Positions 52,116 to 60,181 of a stretch of 64,000 nt of DNA are shown here, in pieces (position 1 is the stretch's first letter; every line of letters starts with the position of its first letter). Origin of the DNA: CAWGQN01 sp963824885 (GTDB lineage: Bacteria; Actinomycetota; Actinomycetes; Actinomycetales; Microbacteriaceae); contig CAWGQN010000010.1 in the NCBI GenBank assembly GCA_963824885.1, positions 124,001 through 188,000 on the forward strand, read 5' to 3'. A program made the translations under genes and the position numbers. The notes beneath the pieces are model-generated. The model saw nothing but the letters and a program-made list of their open reading frames with translations, was not told the origin of the DNA and made no database searches.

Positions 52116-53060
52116 ATGATCGTTCCCATGCCTCACGAAACGTCCCGTGATCGCGCGCCTACTCACCGTGAGGTTGTGCTCAACGGGAGAATAACCCACT
52201 ACTGGGAATACGCGAGCGCGCGCGACCGTGCGGATTCCGGGGGGAACGCGCGCACCCTCGTGTTCGTCCATGGTTTTCGGGGCGACCATCACGGTTTCGA
52301 GGCAATCGTGGCGCTGCTTCCTGAATTTCACAGCATTGTTCCCGACCTACCGGGTTTCGGTGCGTCCGAACCGTTTTCTGCCCGTGAACCGGCGAAGCAC
52401 GATGTCGACGGGTACGCCGGTTGGTTGCACGATTTCGTGACGGCGCTTGAGCTTCCCTCGCGCCCGATTGTCATTGGCCATTCATTCGGGTCAATTATCG
52501 TCGCTGCCGCAATCGCGCGGGGAATGCATCCCGCGCGCGCAATCCTGATCAATCCCATTGCCGCACTCACGCGCTCGGGCCCCCGCACGATAATGACGTG
52601 GCTCATTTCGTTCTACCACTGGATTGCCTCCGTATTGCCCAATCGGCTCGGCGTCGCATTCCTCCGGAATCGCCTGATCATCAGAATAATGAGCGAAATG
52701 ATGGCCACGACTCGGCATCCAGAAATTCGATCCTGGATTCACAAGCAACACGAAAAGTACTTTGGCGTATTTGCGAATCGGGTCGTCGTGCGCCAAGCAT
52801 TTCGGGCGCTAAACGCGAACGATGTCGCGCACTTCGCGTATCGCGTCCCGTCCCGCACTCTCCTGATCGCCGCCGAAAAAGATGGCGTCACGACGGTTCG
52901 CGAGCAAAAGCAACTCACGACCCTTTTCTCGTCGGCCACTCTTCGCATCATTCCCCGAGTTGGCCACCTCGTTCACTACGAGGCACCGGCCGAAACCGCG
53001 AATCTCATCTCGCAGTTTGCCGCAGCGCACGAAGATGACGGGGGAGCACCGAAACAATGA
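52116..53060 (+). CDS. Alpha/beta hydrolase
   Basis: A 314-residue alpha/beta hydrolase of unknown substrate. The oxyanion region is FVHGFRGDHHGFEAIVALLP, the nucleophile elbow is VIGHSFGSIIVAAAIA (Ser), and the C-terminal histidine is in VGHLVHYEAPAETANLI. No signal peptide is seen. The ATG at 52116 is placed by the -10 box just upstream; an ATG 12 bases later is also possible. It overlaps the glycosyltransferase as ATGA, so the pair is translated together and may act on one envelope or glycolipid pathway; that link is inference. Confidence 0.88.
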   Translation: MIVPMPHETSRDRAPTHREVVLNGRITHYWEYASARDRADSGGNARTLVFVHGFRGDHHGFEAIVALLPEFHSIVPDLPGFGASEPFSAREPAKHDVDGYAGWLHDFVTALELPSRPIVIGHSFGSIIVAAAIARGMHPARAILINPIAALTRSGPRTIMTWLISFYHWIASVLPNRLGVAFLRNRLIIRIMSEMMATTRHPEIRSWIHKQHEKYFGVFANRVVVRQAFRALNANDVAHFAYRVPSRTLLIAAEKDGVTTVREQKQLTTLFSSATLRIIPRVGHLVHYEAPAETANLISQFAAAHEDDGGAPKQ

Positions 53061-54190
53061 AGATCCTTTTTGACTGCCGCTACACGCGCATTGACCGACA
53101 CGACGGGATTAGTCGATATACAACGGGCCTCGTGACCGAACTGGCACGATTGCACCCCGTTACGATGCTCATTAGTGATCATCGTCAGCGCGCGATGCTG
53201 CCCGACCTTCCGTGGGAACTCATTTCTTCGCCAACGAGCATCCGCGAACCGTTCGTCGCTCGGCACGTCAATCGTCTCGAGCCTGATGTTGTTTTTACGC
53301 CCATGCAAACGATGGGGTCGTGGGGTCGAACGTATCGCCTCGCCGTCACGCTTCACGACCTGATCTACTACACAAACCGCACGCCACCGGTCGAATTTTC
53401 TTGGCCGATCCGTGTGATATGGCGGCTCTTTCACTCGGCTTGGTGGCCGCAGCGCGCGATTCTGAACGCCGCTGACGTCGTTGTCACGGTCTCGAACACG
53501 ACGAAGAATCTTATTTCGCAACACGACCTGACGAGAAAACCGGTCGAAGTCGTCCCGAATGCGGCATTGCCCGTGCCATCGACCGATTCGTCCTCCGGTG
53601 TGGCGCCGCGCGCACGCCCCGCGACAAAGCGGCTCGTGTACATGGGGTCGTTTGCGCACCACAAGAACGTCGAAACTCTCGTGCGAACCCTCGCGTATTT
53701 ACCCGACTACGAGTTGCACCTCATGAGCACAATCACGCGTGAGGTTCGTGCCCTTCTCGACTCCCTCGTTCCCGATGCGCGCGTTATTTTTCACAACGGG
53801 GTCTCAGACGACCAATACTGCGCCCTCCTTCGCGAATCGACGGCGCTCGTGAGCTCGTCTCGCGACGAGGGATTTGGCATTCCTCTGATCGAAGCGATGG
53901 CGGTCGGTACACCCGTCGTCGTGAGCGACATCCCGATTTTTCGCGAAATTGGACAATCCGCGGCCAGTTATGCCGATCCCGACGATCCCGCGACGTTCGC
54001 CCAGGCGATCCGCGACCTCGAGAAAGAGGGCGAGTGGGAGGCTCGCTCGATTGCGTCAGCCGCGAGGGCTGCAGATTTCAGTTGGAAACAGTCCGCTCGC
54101 GCGCTGCTTGACGTGTTGACCCGACTCCACGGCGCACCGGGTGCTCGCGATAAGGGGATTCCACCGTCACGCGTCTCAGTGGGCCGCTGA
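53057..54190 (+). CDS. Glycosyltransferase family 4 protein
   Basis: A 377-residue GT-B fold transferase. The N-terminal part begins MKILFDCRYTRIDRHDGISR with the acceptor-side glycine loop; the donor-side domain contains RLVYMGSFAHHKNVETLVRT and the EX7E-like motif in SRDEGFGIPLIEAMAVGTPV followed by VVSDIPIFREIG, typical of GT4. The nucleotide-sugar and acceptor cannot be inferred. It may use mannose or glucose donors, as most actinobacterial GT4 members do. It is coupled to the hydrolase and followed by a carboxypeptidase gene. Confidence 0.9.
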   Translation: MKILFDCRYTRIDRHDGISRYTTGLVTELARLHPVTMLISDHRQRAMLPDLPWELISSPTSIREPFVARHVNRLEPDVVFTPMQTMGSWGRTYRLAVTLHDLIYYTNRTPPVEFSWPIRVIWRLFHSAWWPQRAILNAADVVVTVSNTTKNLISQHDLTRKPVEVVPNAALPVPSTDSSSGVAPRARPATKRLVYMGSFAHHKNVETLVRTLAYLPDYELHLMSTITREVRALLDSLVPDARVIFHNGVSDDQYCALLRESTALVSSSRDEGFGIPLIEAMAVGTPVVVSDIPIFREIGQSAASYADPDDPATFAQAIRDLEKEGEWEARSIASAARAADFSWKQSARALLDVLTRLHGAPGARDKGIPPSRVSVGR

Positions 54191-54204
54191 TCGTTAGCAT
54201 GCCC

Positions 54205-54210
54205 TAGGAT
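54205..54210 (+). promoter_or_regulatory. Putative -10 element of a leaderless carboxypeptidase promoter
   Basis: TAGGAT ends six bases before the ATG at 54217, and no Shine-Dalgarno lies between. Confidence 0.42.
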
Positions 54211-54216
54211 TTTTCA

Positions 54217-55461
54217 ATGCCCCAACCAACTTCGTCGAAATTCGTCGCCACGCGAAAGACGATCTTAAGCGGGGGATTTCTCGCGGTGTGCGCTGTCGTA
54301 TACGTCGCCGCGACGCTTCTTGCACCCCTTCCGAAGGGAGAAGCGATACTAACGGCCGTTTCCGGGCCGTCCGAAAATCGAGTCGCCGCTTCGCCCGTGT
54401 GGCCCCCGTACGGAAGCGGAGCAATTGGCGCCGTCGGATTTGACGGGCCGCTCGCAGCCCACGGCGACCCCAATCCCGTCCCAATCGCGAGCATCACCAA
54501 GGTCATTACGGCCCTCGTTGTCCTTGAAAAGAAGCCGCTCGCGGTCGGCGAGAACGGCCCAGAAATAACCCTCACTGAAGCCGACGTCGCGACGTTTCGC
54601 GCCGAGAGTGCTCGAGGCGCATCTGTCGTGCCGGTGGCCGCGGGATCGACGTTCACCGAGCGACAATTCCTCGAAGCGATGTTGATCCCCTCGAGCAGCA
54701 ATCACGCGGAGAGTCTCGCAACGTGGGCGTTTGGATCCCCCAATGACTACGTGAAAAACGCCGCACCGTGGCTCGTCAATCACGGACTCACCCACACAAC
54801 CGTTGTTGACGCGAGCGGGTTTTCGGATGAAAACGTCAGTAGTACCGCGGATCTCCTCGAACTCGCGAAGCTCGCCCTCGCGAGCCCGACGATCACGGCC
54901 GTGGTCAACGAGCGCGAAACGACACTGCCGGGTGTCGGCACGTTTGCCAATTCCAACGCGCTTCTCGGAGTCGACGGTATTTACGGGATTAAAACCGGCA
55001 CGGCGGGAAGAGTTGGCACGTACGAGTATGGGTTGCTCTTTGCTCAACGCCTCGTTACTGGAGCGCACACCGTGACGATTATTGGTGTTCTTCTCGGTGG
55101 TCCGACCCGTTCTCAGCTTAACGACGACATCACACGACTGCTCTCAAGCACGAAGGGAAATTTTCACGAAGTGACGACCGTGACTCAAAATCAACCGTTC
55201 GGCACGTATAAAACGGCGTGGGAACACGATGTCCCGATTGTCAGCGCGGCAGCGTCAACTGTCGTCACGTGGTCGAACACTCCCATTTCAATAACCGCTG
55301 TCGCGCGCGCGGTCGATCGCGAGAACGACAATACCGAGGTCGGTACCGTGAACGTCACGAGTGGATCGTCAACGACGACAACACCGCTGATTCTCTCCGA
55401 ACCGATTGCCGAGCCGGGATGGTGGTGGCGGTTAACGCACCCGGTGAGCCTCGTTGGCTAG
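54217..55461 (+). CDS. D-alanyl-D-alanine carboxypeptidase (peptidase S11, PBP5-type)
   Basis: A 414-residue low-molecular-weight penicillin-binding protein that trims the terminal D-Ala of peptidoglycan side chains. The nucleophile motif is ASITKVITAL (Ser92, Lys95), the second is SSSNHAES (Ser160-Ser161-Asn162), and the third is GIKTGTAG (Lys259-Thr-Gly). An uncleaved signal-anchor helix lies near 18-38 (GGFLAVCAVVYVAATLLAPL). The C-terminal 130 residues are beta-rich and Thr/Ser-rich. It converges with the SGNH gene, overlapping by 4 bases. Confidence 0.93.
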   Translation: MPQPTSSKFVATRKTILSGGFLAVCAVVYVAATLLAPLPKGEAILTAVSGPSENRVAASPVWPPYGSGAIGAVGFDGPLAAHGDPNPVPIASITKVITALVVLEKKPLAVGENGPEITLTEADVATFRAESARGASVVPVAAGSTFTERQFLEAMLIPSSSNHAESLATWAFGSPNDYVKNAAPWLVNHGLTHTTVVDASGFSDENVSSTADLLELAKLALASPTITAVVNERETTLPGVGTFANSNALLGVDGIYGIKTGTAGRVGTYEYGLLFAQRLVTGAHTVTIIGVLLGGPTRSQLNDDITRLLSSTKGNFHEVTTVTQNQPFGTYKTAWEHDVPIVSAAASTVVTWSNTPISITAVARAVDRENDNTEVGTVNVTSGSSTTTTPLILSEPIAEPGWWWRLTHPVSLVG

Positions 55462-56261
55462 TGCGAGCGAGATTCGGCATTCGGAGGCGTCGGTGGCCCC
55501 GGATTGGGGCGCTTGGGCTTGATATTGTCCCCCGAAGACTGATGGCGAATTCGGCGCACGACCCACGGTACAAGGTATTCACGAGCCCACAAAAGATCGT
55601 TGGCGCGCGCTTGTCGCCACGTTCTCGATGGCAGCGGCTCGGGTCGGGTCGGCTCGAGCGCGTTGTCGACGTTGAGCGAATTGAGGAGCATCCGGGCGAC
55701 CGTGTGATGACCGAGCGCATTCAAATGCAAGCGGTCTGGCGCCCACATGCGCGTGTCTTGCACTTCCGCGAGCGCCCACATGTCAGCCACAATGAGGTCG
55801 TGCTGCGCGGCAATAGCGCGCAAATTCTCATTGTAAATTGCAATCTTCCCTCGAAGACGATTAAAAACCGATGAAAACCCCACGTCGACGCCGGTGAAGA
55901 CCACAATCGTCGCCCGATCCCTCTCAAGACGCCGAATCCCCGCTTCGAACGTCGCGGCGATGGCATCGGGATCAGTCCCCGGCCTGATAACGTCATTGCC
56001 GCCGCCCGAAATCGAAATCAGGTCGGGCCGCAAATCAAGGGCGGTTTCGATTTGCTCGTCGACGATTTGCTTCAAAAGCTTGCCGCGCACCGCGAGGTTG
56101 GCATACGCAAAATCGTGTGGACCCTCGCTGAGAACCTCGGCAACACGATCGGCCCAGCCGCGTAGTCCTCCCGGACTGCCTTTTTCGGGATCGCCAACCC
56201 CCTCGGTAAACGAATCGCCGAGCGCGACGTACCGAGACCACGGATGACGCGCGCTTGACAT
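55458..56261 (-). CDS. SGNH/GDSL hydrolase
   Basis: A 267-residue esterase-type protein with the four SGNH blocks: Ser in YVALGDSFTEGVGD, Gly in ANLAVRGKLL, Asn in ISGGGNDVIRPG, and Asp/His in APDRLHLNALGHHTVARML. No signal peptide is visible, so it is probably cytoplasmic. The C-terminal tail is basic and proline-rich. Substrates could be lipid, sugar or acetyl esters. The ATG at 56261 was preferred; the one nine bases earlier is equally open and neither has a ribosome site. CACAAT lies seven bases upstream of it, which would fit another leaderless start. Confidence 0.9.
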   Translation of the reverse strand: MSSARHPWSRYVALGDSFTEGVGDPEKGSPGGLRGWADRVAEVLSEGPHDFAYANLAVRGKLLKQIVDEQIETALDLRPDLISISGGGNDVIRPGTDPDAIAATFEAGIRRLERDRATIVVFTGVDVGFSSVFNRLRGKIAIYNENLRAIAAQHDLIVADMWALAEVQDTRMWAPDRLHLNALGHHTVARMLLNSLNVDNALEPTRPEPLPSRTWRQARANDLLWAREYLVPWVVRRIRHQSSGDNIKPKRPNPGPPTPPNAESRSH

Positions 56262-56374
56262 GCAATTCATTGTGCCGCGGATTCGTGTCAATTGATACCC
56301 GATCACCGCGCGGCCACTCCGCGGCGCACGGAAACGCCGTGGCGCGCGTGTCGTCCTGTGCCGCCCTCATCACC

Positions 56375-56380
56375 TAACAT
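56375..56380 (+). promoter_or_regulatory. Putative -10 element before glmM
   Basis: TAACAT would start a transcript near 56387 with a leader of about 30 bases that contains AGGGAG before the glmM ATG. Confidence 0.3.
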
Positions 56381-56417
56381 GGTTCCCCGAGACGATTCAC
56401 TTGCCGAGGGAGCCCTG

Positions 56418-57749
56418 ATGCCACGCCGCTACTTCGGAACAGACGGTGTTCGTGGTCGGGTTGGCCATTTTCCTCTCACGGTCGACTTTGCTTTGCACCT
56501 CGCAAGCGCCGCCGCGCGAGTTCTCGCGCCAAAGGGTGGCACGGTTTTGGTCGGCAAAGACACGCGACTCTCGGGCTACATGTTCGAATCCGCTCTGGAG
56601 GCCGGGTTCGTCGCGGCTGGTGTGAACGTCGTGCTGTGCGGTCCGCTTCCTACGCCGGCAATTGCACACCTCACCAAGAAACTCGGTTATGACTTTGGTG
56701 CGGTCATCAGCGCGTCGCACAACCCCTATGACGACAATGGAATCAAATTCTTTGACGCGAGCGGCCGCAAACTCGGCGATGCGGTTGAGGCCGAAATCGA
56801 GCGAGCACTCGACGAGAGTCCGGTAACTCTCGAATCCAGCGCAATCGGATCGGCTACTCGCCTCGCGAGCGCGCGAATTCAGTATCAGAACTTTCTGGCC
56901 TCATTGGTCCCGCCGGGCACCGACTTCACGGGCCTCGACATTGTGATCGATTGTGCCCACGGTGCAGCGTACAAGGTGGGTCCGCGCGTACTTCAAGATC
57001 TTGGGGCCACCGTCACATCACTGGGAACGTCGCCGAACGGTCGAAATATCAATTTGCGGTGCGGATCGACGTCGCCGCAATTGATGCAGCGCGCGGTCCC
57101 GGCAATCGAAGCGTCGCTCGGGATCGCCCTCGACGGCGACGCCGACCGTCTTCTCATGGCGGATTACGATGGAAATCTGGTTGACGGCGACCAGATTCTC
57201 TACGTAATCGCCAAGGCGCGCAAGAACCGAAACACGCTTCGAGGTCCAGTTGTTGGCACCATCATGAGTAATTTCGGACTCGAAGAGGCACTCGGTGCCC
57301 TCGACATCGAGTTCATTCGCGCAAACGTTGGTGACCGCTATGTGCTCGAGCAGCTTCGCGAGCACGGGGGAGTGCTCGGCGGCGAAGCGAGCGGCCACAT
57401 TCTCTGCCTCGACCGCGTGACATCGGGCGACGCGCTTGCCGCCGCAATCGAGGTGCTGAGCATCGTCCAAGAAACCGGACAATCGCTCGCCGAACTCGTG
57501 AGCGGCATGCCGAAGTATCCGCAAGCATTGCAAAGCGTGCGCACGAGTGAACGGGTCGACATTGGCGAATCGGCCGAAATTCAACGCGCGATCACCGAGG
57601 CGGAAAGCGCCCTCGGCGGGCGGGGACGAGTGGTACTGCGCTCGTCAGGGACCGAACCCGTCGTGCGCGTCATGGTCGAGGCGCACAATCGCGATCTCGC
57701 AGAGGGTGTTGCAGACCGCTTGTCTGCCGTCGTCGCGCGCAGCATCTAG
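56418..57749 (+). CDS. glmM: Phosphoglucosamine mutase
   Basis: A 443-residue mutase that turns glucosamine 6-phosphate into glucosamine 1-phosphate on the way to UDP-GlcNAc. The phosphoserine is Ser100 in VISASHNPYDDNGIKFF; the metal loop is LDGDADRLLMAD; the sugar-binding GGEASGH and phosphate-binding VVLRSSGTEPVVRVMVE follow. The ATG at 56418 with AGGGAG just upstream starts MPRRYFGTDGVRG, the standard GlmM opening; the longer frame was not used. Divergent from the SGNH gene and convergent with ddl. Confidence 0.96.
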   Translation: MPRRYFGTDGVRGRVGHFPLTVDFALHLASAAARVLAPKGGTVLVGKDTRLSGYMFESALEAGFVAAGVNVVLCGPLPTPAIAHLTKKLGYDFGAVISASHNPYDDNGIKFFDASGRKLGDAVEAEIERALDESPVTLESSAIGSATRLASARIQYQNFLASLVPPGTDFTGLDIVIDCAHGAAYKVGPRVLQDLGATVTSLGTSPNGRNINLRCGSTSPQLMQRAVPAIEASLGIALDGDADRLLMADYDGNLVDGDQILYVIAKARKNRNTLRGPVVGTIMSNFGLEEALGALDIEFIRANVGDRYVLEQLREHGGVLGGEASGHILCLDRVTSGDALAAAIEVLSIVQETGQSLAELVSGMPKYPQALQSVRTSERVDIGESAEIQRAITEAESALGGRGRVVLRSSGTEPVVRVMVEAHNRDLAEGVADRLSAVVARSI

Positions 57750-57767
57750 CCGCCCACCATCCGAATC

Positions 57768-57782
57768 GCGGGCACTGCCCGC
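57768..57782. terminator. Short hairpin between convergent glmM and ddl
   Basis: GCGGGC-ACT-GCCCGC is a perfect 6-bp stem with a 3-base loop in the 45-bp gap. Flanking CCGCC and GGCGG can extend it with a bulge. There is no T-run. Confidence 0.4.
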
Positions 57783-57794
57783 TTGTGGCGGCTC

Positions 57795-58775
57795 TTATTT
57801 GGACGCGTGCCGCCCACGCGCGAGGGCCTCATCGACGAGCAAATCGAGCAGGCTCGAGTAGTCGATGCCCGCGTGAGCGAATATTATCGGGACCTGCGAG
57901 AGTTCGGTAAACCCGGGCATCGTATTCACTTCGTTGAGGATCGGTCCCGTATCGGTAACAAAAAAATCGCAGCGGGCAATTCCGGCGCAACCCAGCCCGT
58001 GGAAAATCGCGCGGGCCGATTCTTCGAGCGCACGACGTTCGTCATTGGATACCGCCGCCGGTACTCGATAATCTGCCCCGCCGCCGTATTTGCTCGCAAA
58101 GTCGAAGACCTCATCGCGTGCCGTCACGATTTCGAGTGGTGGACCGACCTGAAGGGAACCGTCGGCTCGTTCGAGGACCGCGATGTCAACCTCCCGACCC
58201 TCGACCCATCCCTCGACGAGAACGGCATCGTCATGCTCGAGCGCAGAATTCACGGCAGAGTCAATTTCGCCCGCGTGTGTCACTCGAGAAACGCCAAAAC
58301 TCGACCCTGAGGAAACGGGCTTAACAATGAGTGGGTAGCCGACGTGAGACCCACCAATCGGATCGTCCTTCGCGGTCACGCGCGTGGCCGGAGCCGTGGC
58401 GATGCCGAGGTCGCGTGCAATCAACTTTGTGGCCCACTTGTCCATTGCGAGGGCACCCGCCCGCACGCCCGAACCCACGTAAGGGACATCGATTACGTCG
58501 AGAAAACCGGCGATCGTTCCGTCTTCTCCTCTCGCACCGTGAAGCGCGGGAAAGACCACGTCTGCGCTCTTGAGAAGGTCGATCGCCTCGCCAGTACCGT
58601 TTATCGGCGCCCCGTCAGTAATGGCCCACGAACCATCCCTTTCGATTGTCAGTCCGCGCACATCAAATCGGTTGACGTTGAGGGCCGTGCAAATTGCTGC
58701 GGCGGACGCGATCGAGACATCGTGTTCATTGTTTTCTCCTCCACCAATTACAACGATTTGGAGCCGGTTCGACAT
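57795..58775 (-). CDS. ddl: D-alanine-D-alanine ligase
   Basis: A 326-residue ATP-grasp enzyme that joins two D-alanines for the peptidoglycan stem peptide. The N-terminal GGGENNEHDVSIASA is the family opening; HGARGEDGTIAGFLDVIDVP and YPLIVKPVSSGSSFGVSRV (ATP lysine and serine loop) follow; the Mg-binding end is ILNEVNTMPGFTELSQVPI. AAGGAG precedes the ATG by ten bases. It follows the alr-family gene by 37 bases, a natural pair for D-Ala-D-Ala supply. Confidence 0.96.
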   Translation of the reverse strand: MSNRLQIVVIGGGENNEHDVSIASAAAICTALNVNRFDVRGLTIERDGSWAITDGAPINGTGEAIDLLKSADVVFPALHGARGEDGTIAGFLDVIDVPYVGSGVRAGALAMDKWATKLIARDLGIATAPATRVTAKDDPIGGSHVGYPLIVKPVSSGSSFGVSRVTHAGEIDSAVNSALEHDDAVLVEGWVEGREVDIAVLERADGSLQVGPPLEIVTARDEVFDFASKYGGGADYRVPAAVSNDERRALEESARAIFHGLGCAGIARCDFFVTDTGPILNEVNTMPGFTELSQVPIIFAHAGIDYSSLLDLLVDEALARGRHASK

Positions 58776-58812
58776 CGGTATTTTTCTCCTTGATTGTCGT
58801 GAGTAGAGGGGA

Positions 58813-59940
58813 TCACGCGGTTCTATTCACAGTGAGAACGCTCGGGAGCACGGTGCGGGCAACGCGATATCCGATCCCCGTTACGATTTCATGTTCGATT
58901 GTGTTGGACCAGGACGCCCACTCGGCAATTGTAGGTTCCCCTCCGTAACCCGGGCCGAAAACCGTGGCGACCTCACCCAAATTCACGGTGTCTTGGCCGA
59001 CATCGACCACGATTTGATCCATGGATACGGCTCCGATGATCGGTCGGCGCGCGTTGCGAATTTGGACGTAGGCGTGTCCCGCGGATGCTCGAGGCACACC
59101 ATCGGCGTAACCCACGGGCAACAACGCAAGCCGGGTTGGGCGATCCACGACGTACTCGTGATTGTCACCGACGCCGGTTCCGCGCGGCACCTCACGGACT
59201 GAAACCACGGGCGCGGTGAGCGTCATCGCCCCCCGCAGCGGCGTTCTGCGCGACGGGTCGATGCCGTACAGTCCCGCACCCACGCGGCTGAGGTCACAAT
59301 GAGTTTCGGGAGAATTCAGGGTCGCCGCGGTTGCCGCAAGGTGAGTGACCACGGGATTCAACCCGTGATCGCGAGCCACCCTCACCACATCGGCAAAGAG
59401 AATGCGCTCACTCGTGTTGACGGGGTCTTCGGGAACACTCACGCACGAGAGGTGGCCCATGATCCCCACGACGGACACGGTGCCCTGGCGCTCGTCGTTC
59501 CTCGCCGCACGACACAGGGTCGACCACTCGTGCTGCAGTGTGCCGTCGCGTGCCAAGGCGACGTCAACGTGGAGGTGAACGCGAGCGCGTTGCCGAAGTA
59601 TTCGGGCTGCGTTCGCGATCACGCGCAAGTGGTCCGTTCCTGGCACAGCCACGTCGATGCGGTTGTGAATTGCCTCCTGAAAATCGGCGTTGATCGGATT
59701 GAGCCAACTCAAAAGAGGCGCTTCGACTCCGCGTGCACGAAGCGGAATGGCTTCGTCGAGCGTCGCAACTCCCAACCACGACGCACCGTTATCGAGCACA
59801 AGATCCGCGCGGACTCCGTGACCAAATCCGTTGGCTTTGACGACGGCCATGAGAGCCCCGGTTACCCGGGCAGCAAACAGTCGGGTATTAGCCGCGATTG
59901 CTTCTTCGTTGATAATTAACGTGGGTTTTGTTGACCCCAT
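58813..59940 (-). CDS. alr: Alanine racemase family protein with an altered catalytic tyrosine position
   Basis: A 375-residue fold-type III PLP enzyme. The PLP lysine is Lys35 in VVKANGFGHG, where classical racemases read KANAYGHG, so the Tyr after the lysine is Phe here. VALLPVGYADG-like text (LALLPVGYADGVPRASAG) and AVSMDQIVVDVG are normal. Aligned by eye, the second catalytic base (Tyr265 in Geobacillus Alr, in VSYG) falls on Asp259 in GVGDNHEYV. The start 59940 has GAGGAGG eight bases upstream; the longer frame does not. Location before ddl supports alanine racemization, but activity is uncertain. Confidence 0.88.
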   Translation of the reverse strand: MGSTKPTLIINEEAIAANTRLFAARVTGALMAVVKANGFGHGVRADLVLDNGASWLGVATLDEAIPLRARGVEAPLLSWLNPINADFQEAIHNRIDVAVPGTDHLRVIANAARILRQRARVHLHVDVALARDGTLQHEWSTLCRAARNDERQGTVSVVGIMGHLSCVSVPEDPVNTSERILFADVVRVARDHGLNPVVTHLAATAATLNSPETHCDLSRVGAGLYGIDPSRRTPLRGAMTLTAPVVSVREVPRGTGVGDNHEYVVDRPTRLALLPVGYADGVPRASAGHAYVQIRNARRPIIGAVSMDQIVVDVGQDTVNLGEVATVFGPGYGGEPTIAEWASWSNTIEHEIVTGIGYRVARTVLPSVLTVNRTA

Positions 59941-60181
59941 GACTTGCGCCTCCTCGAGGAATTCCGGGTTGCTTTTCAAAGCCGCCCGCAACAACCGAAT
60001 TTGTTTGACCCCCTACTTTAAGGATGACCTGAACACCGAGCCTTCATGAGGAAGAGCAGTGGTCAGTAAGGGGAGTCGGTGAGTGGTTTCGCAAGTGGTA
60101 TCAAGCCTCCCACACAAAACGCGCGCGCGTCACACGTTTACGACACCGGACCGTCGTTTATCCAACCGGAGGACTCGTGTT

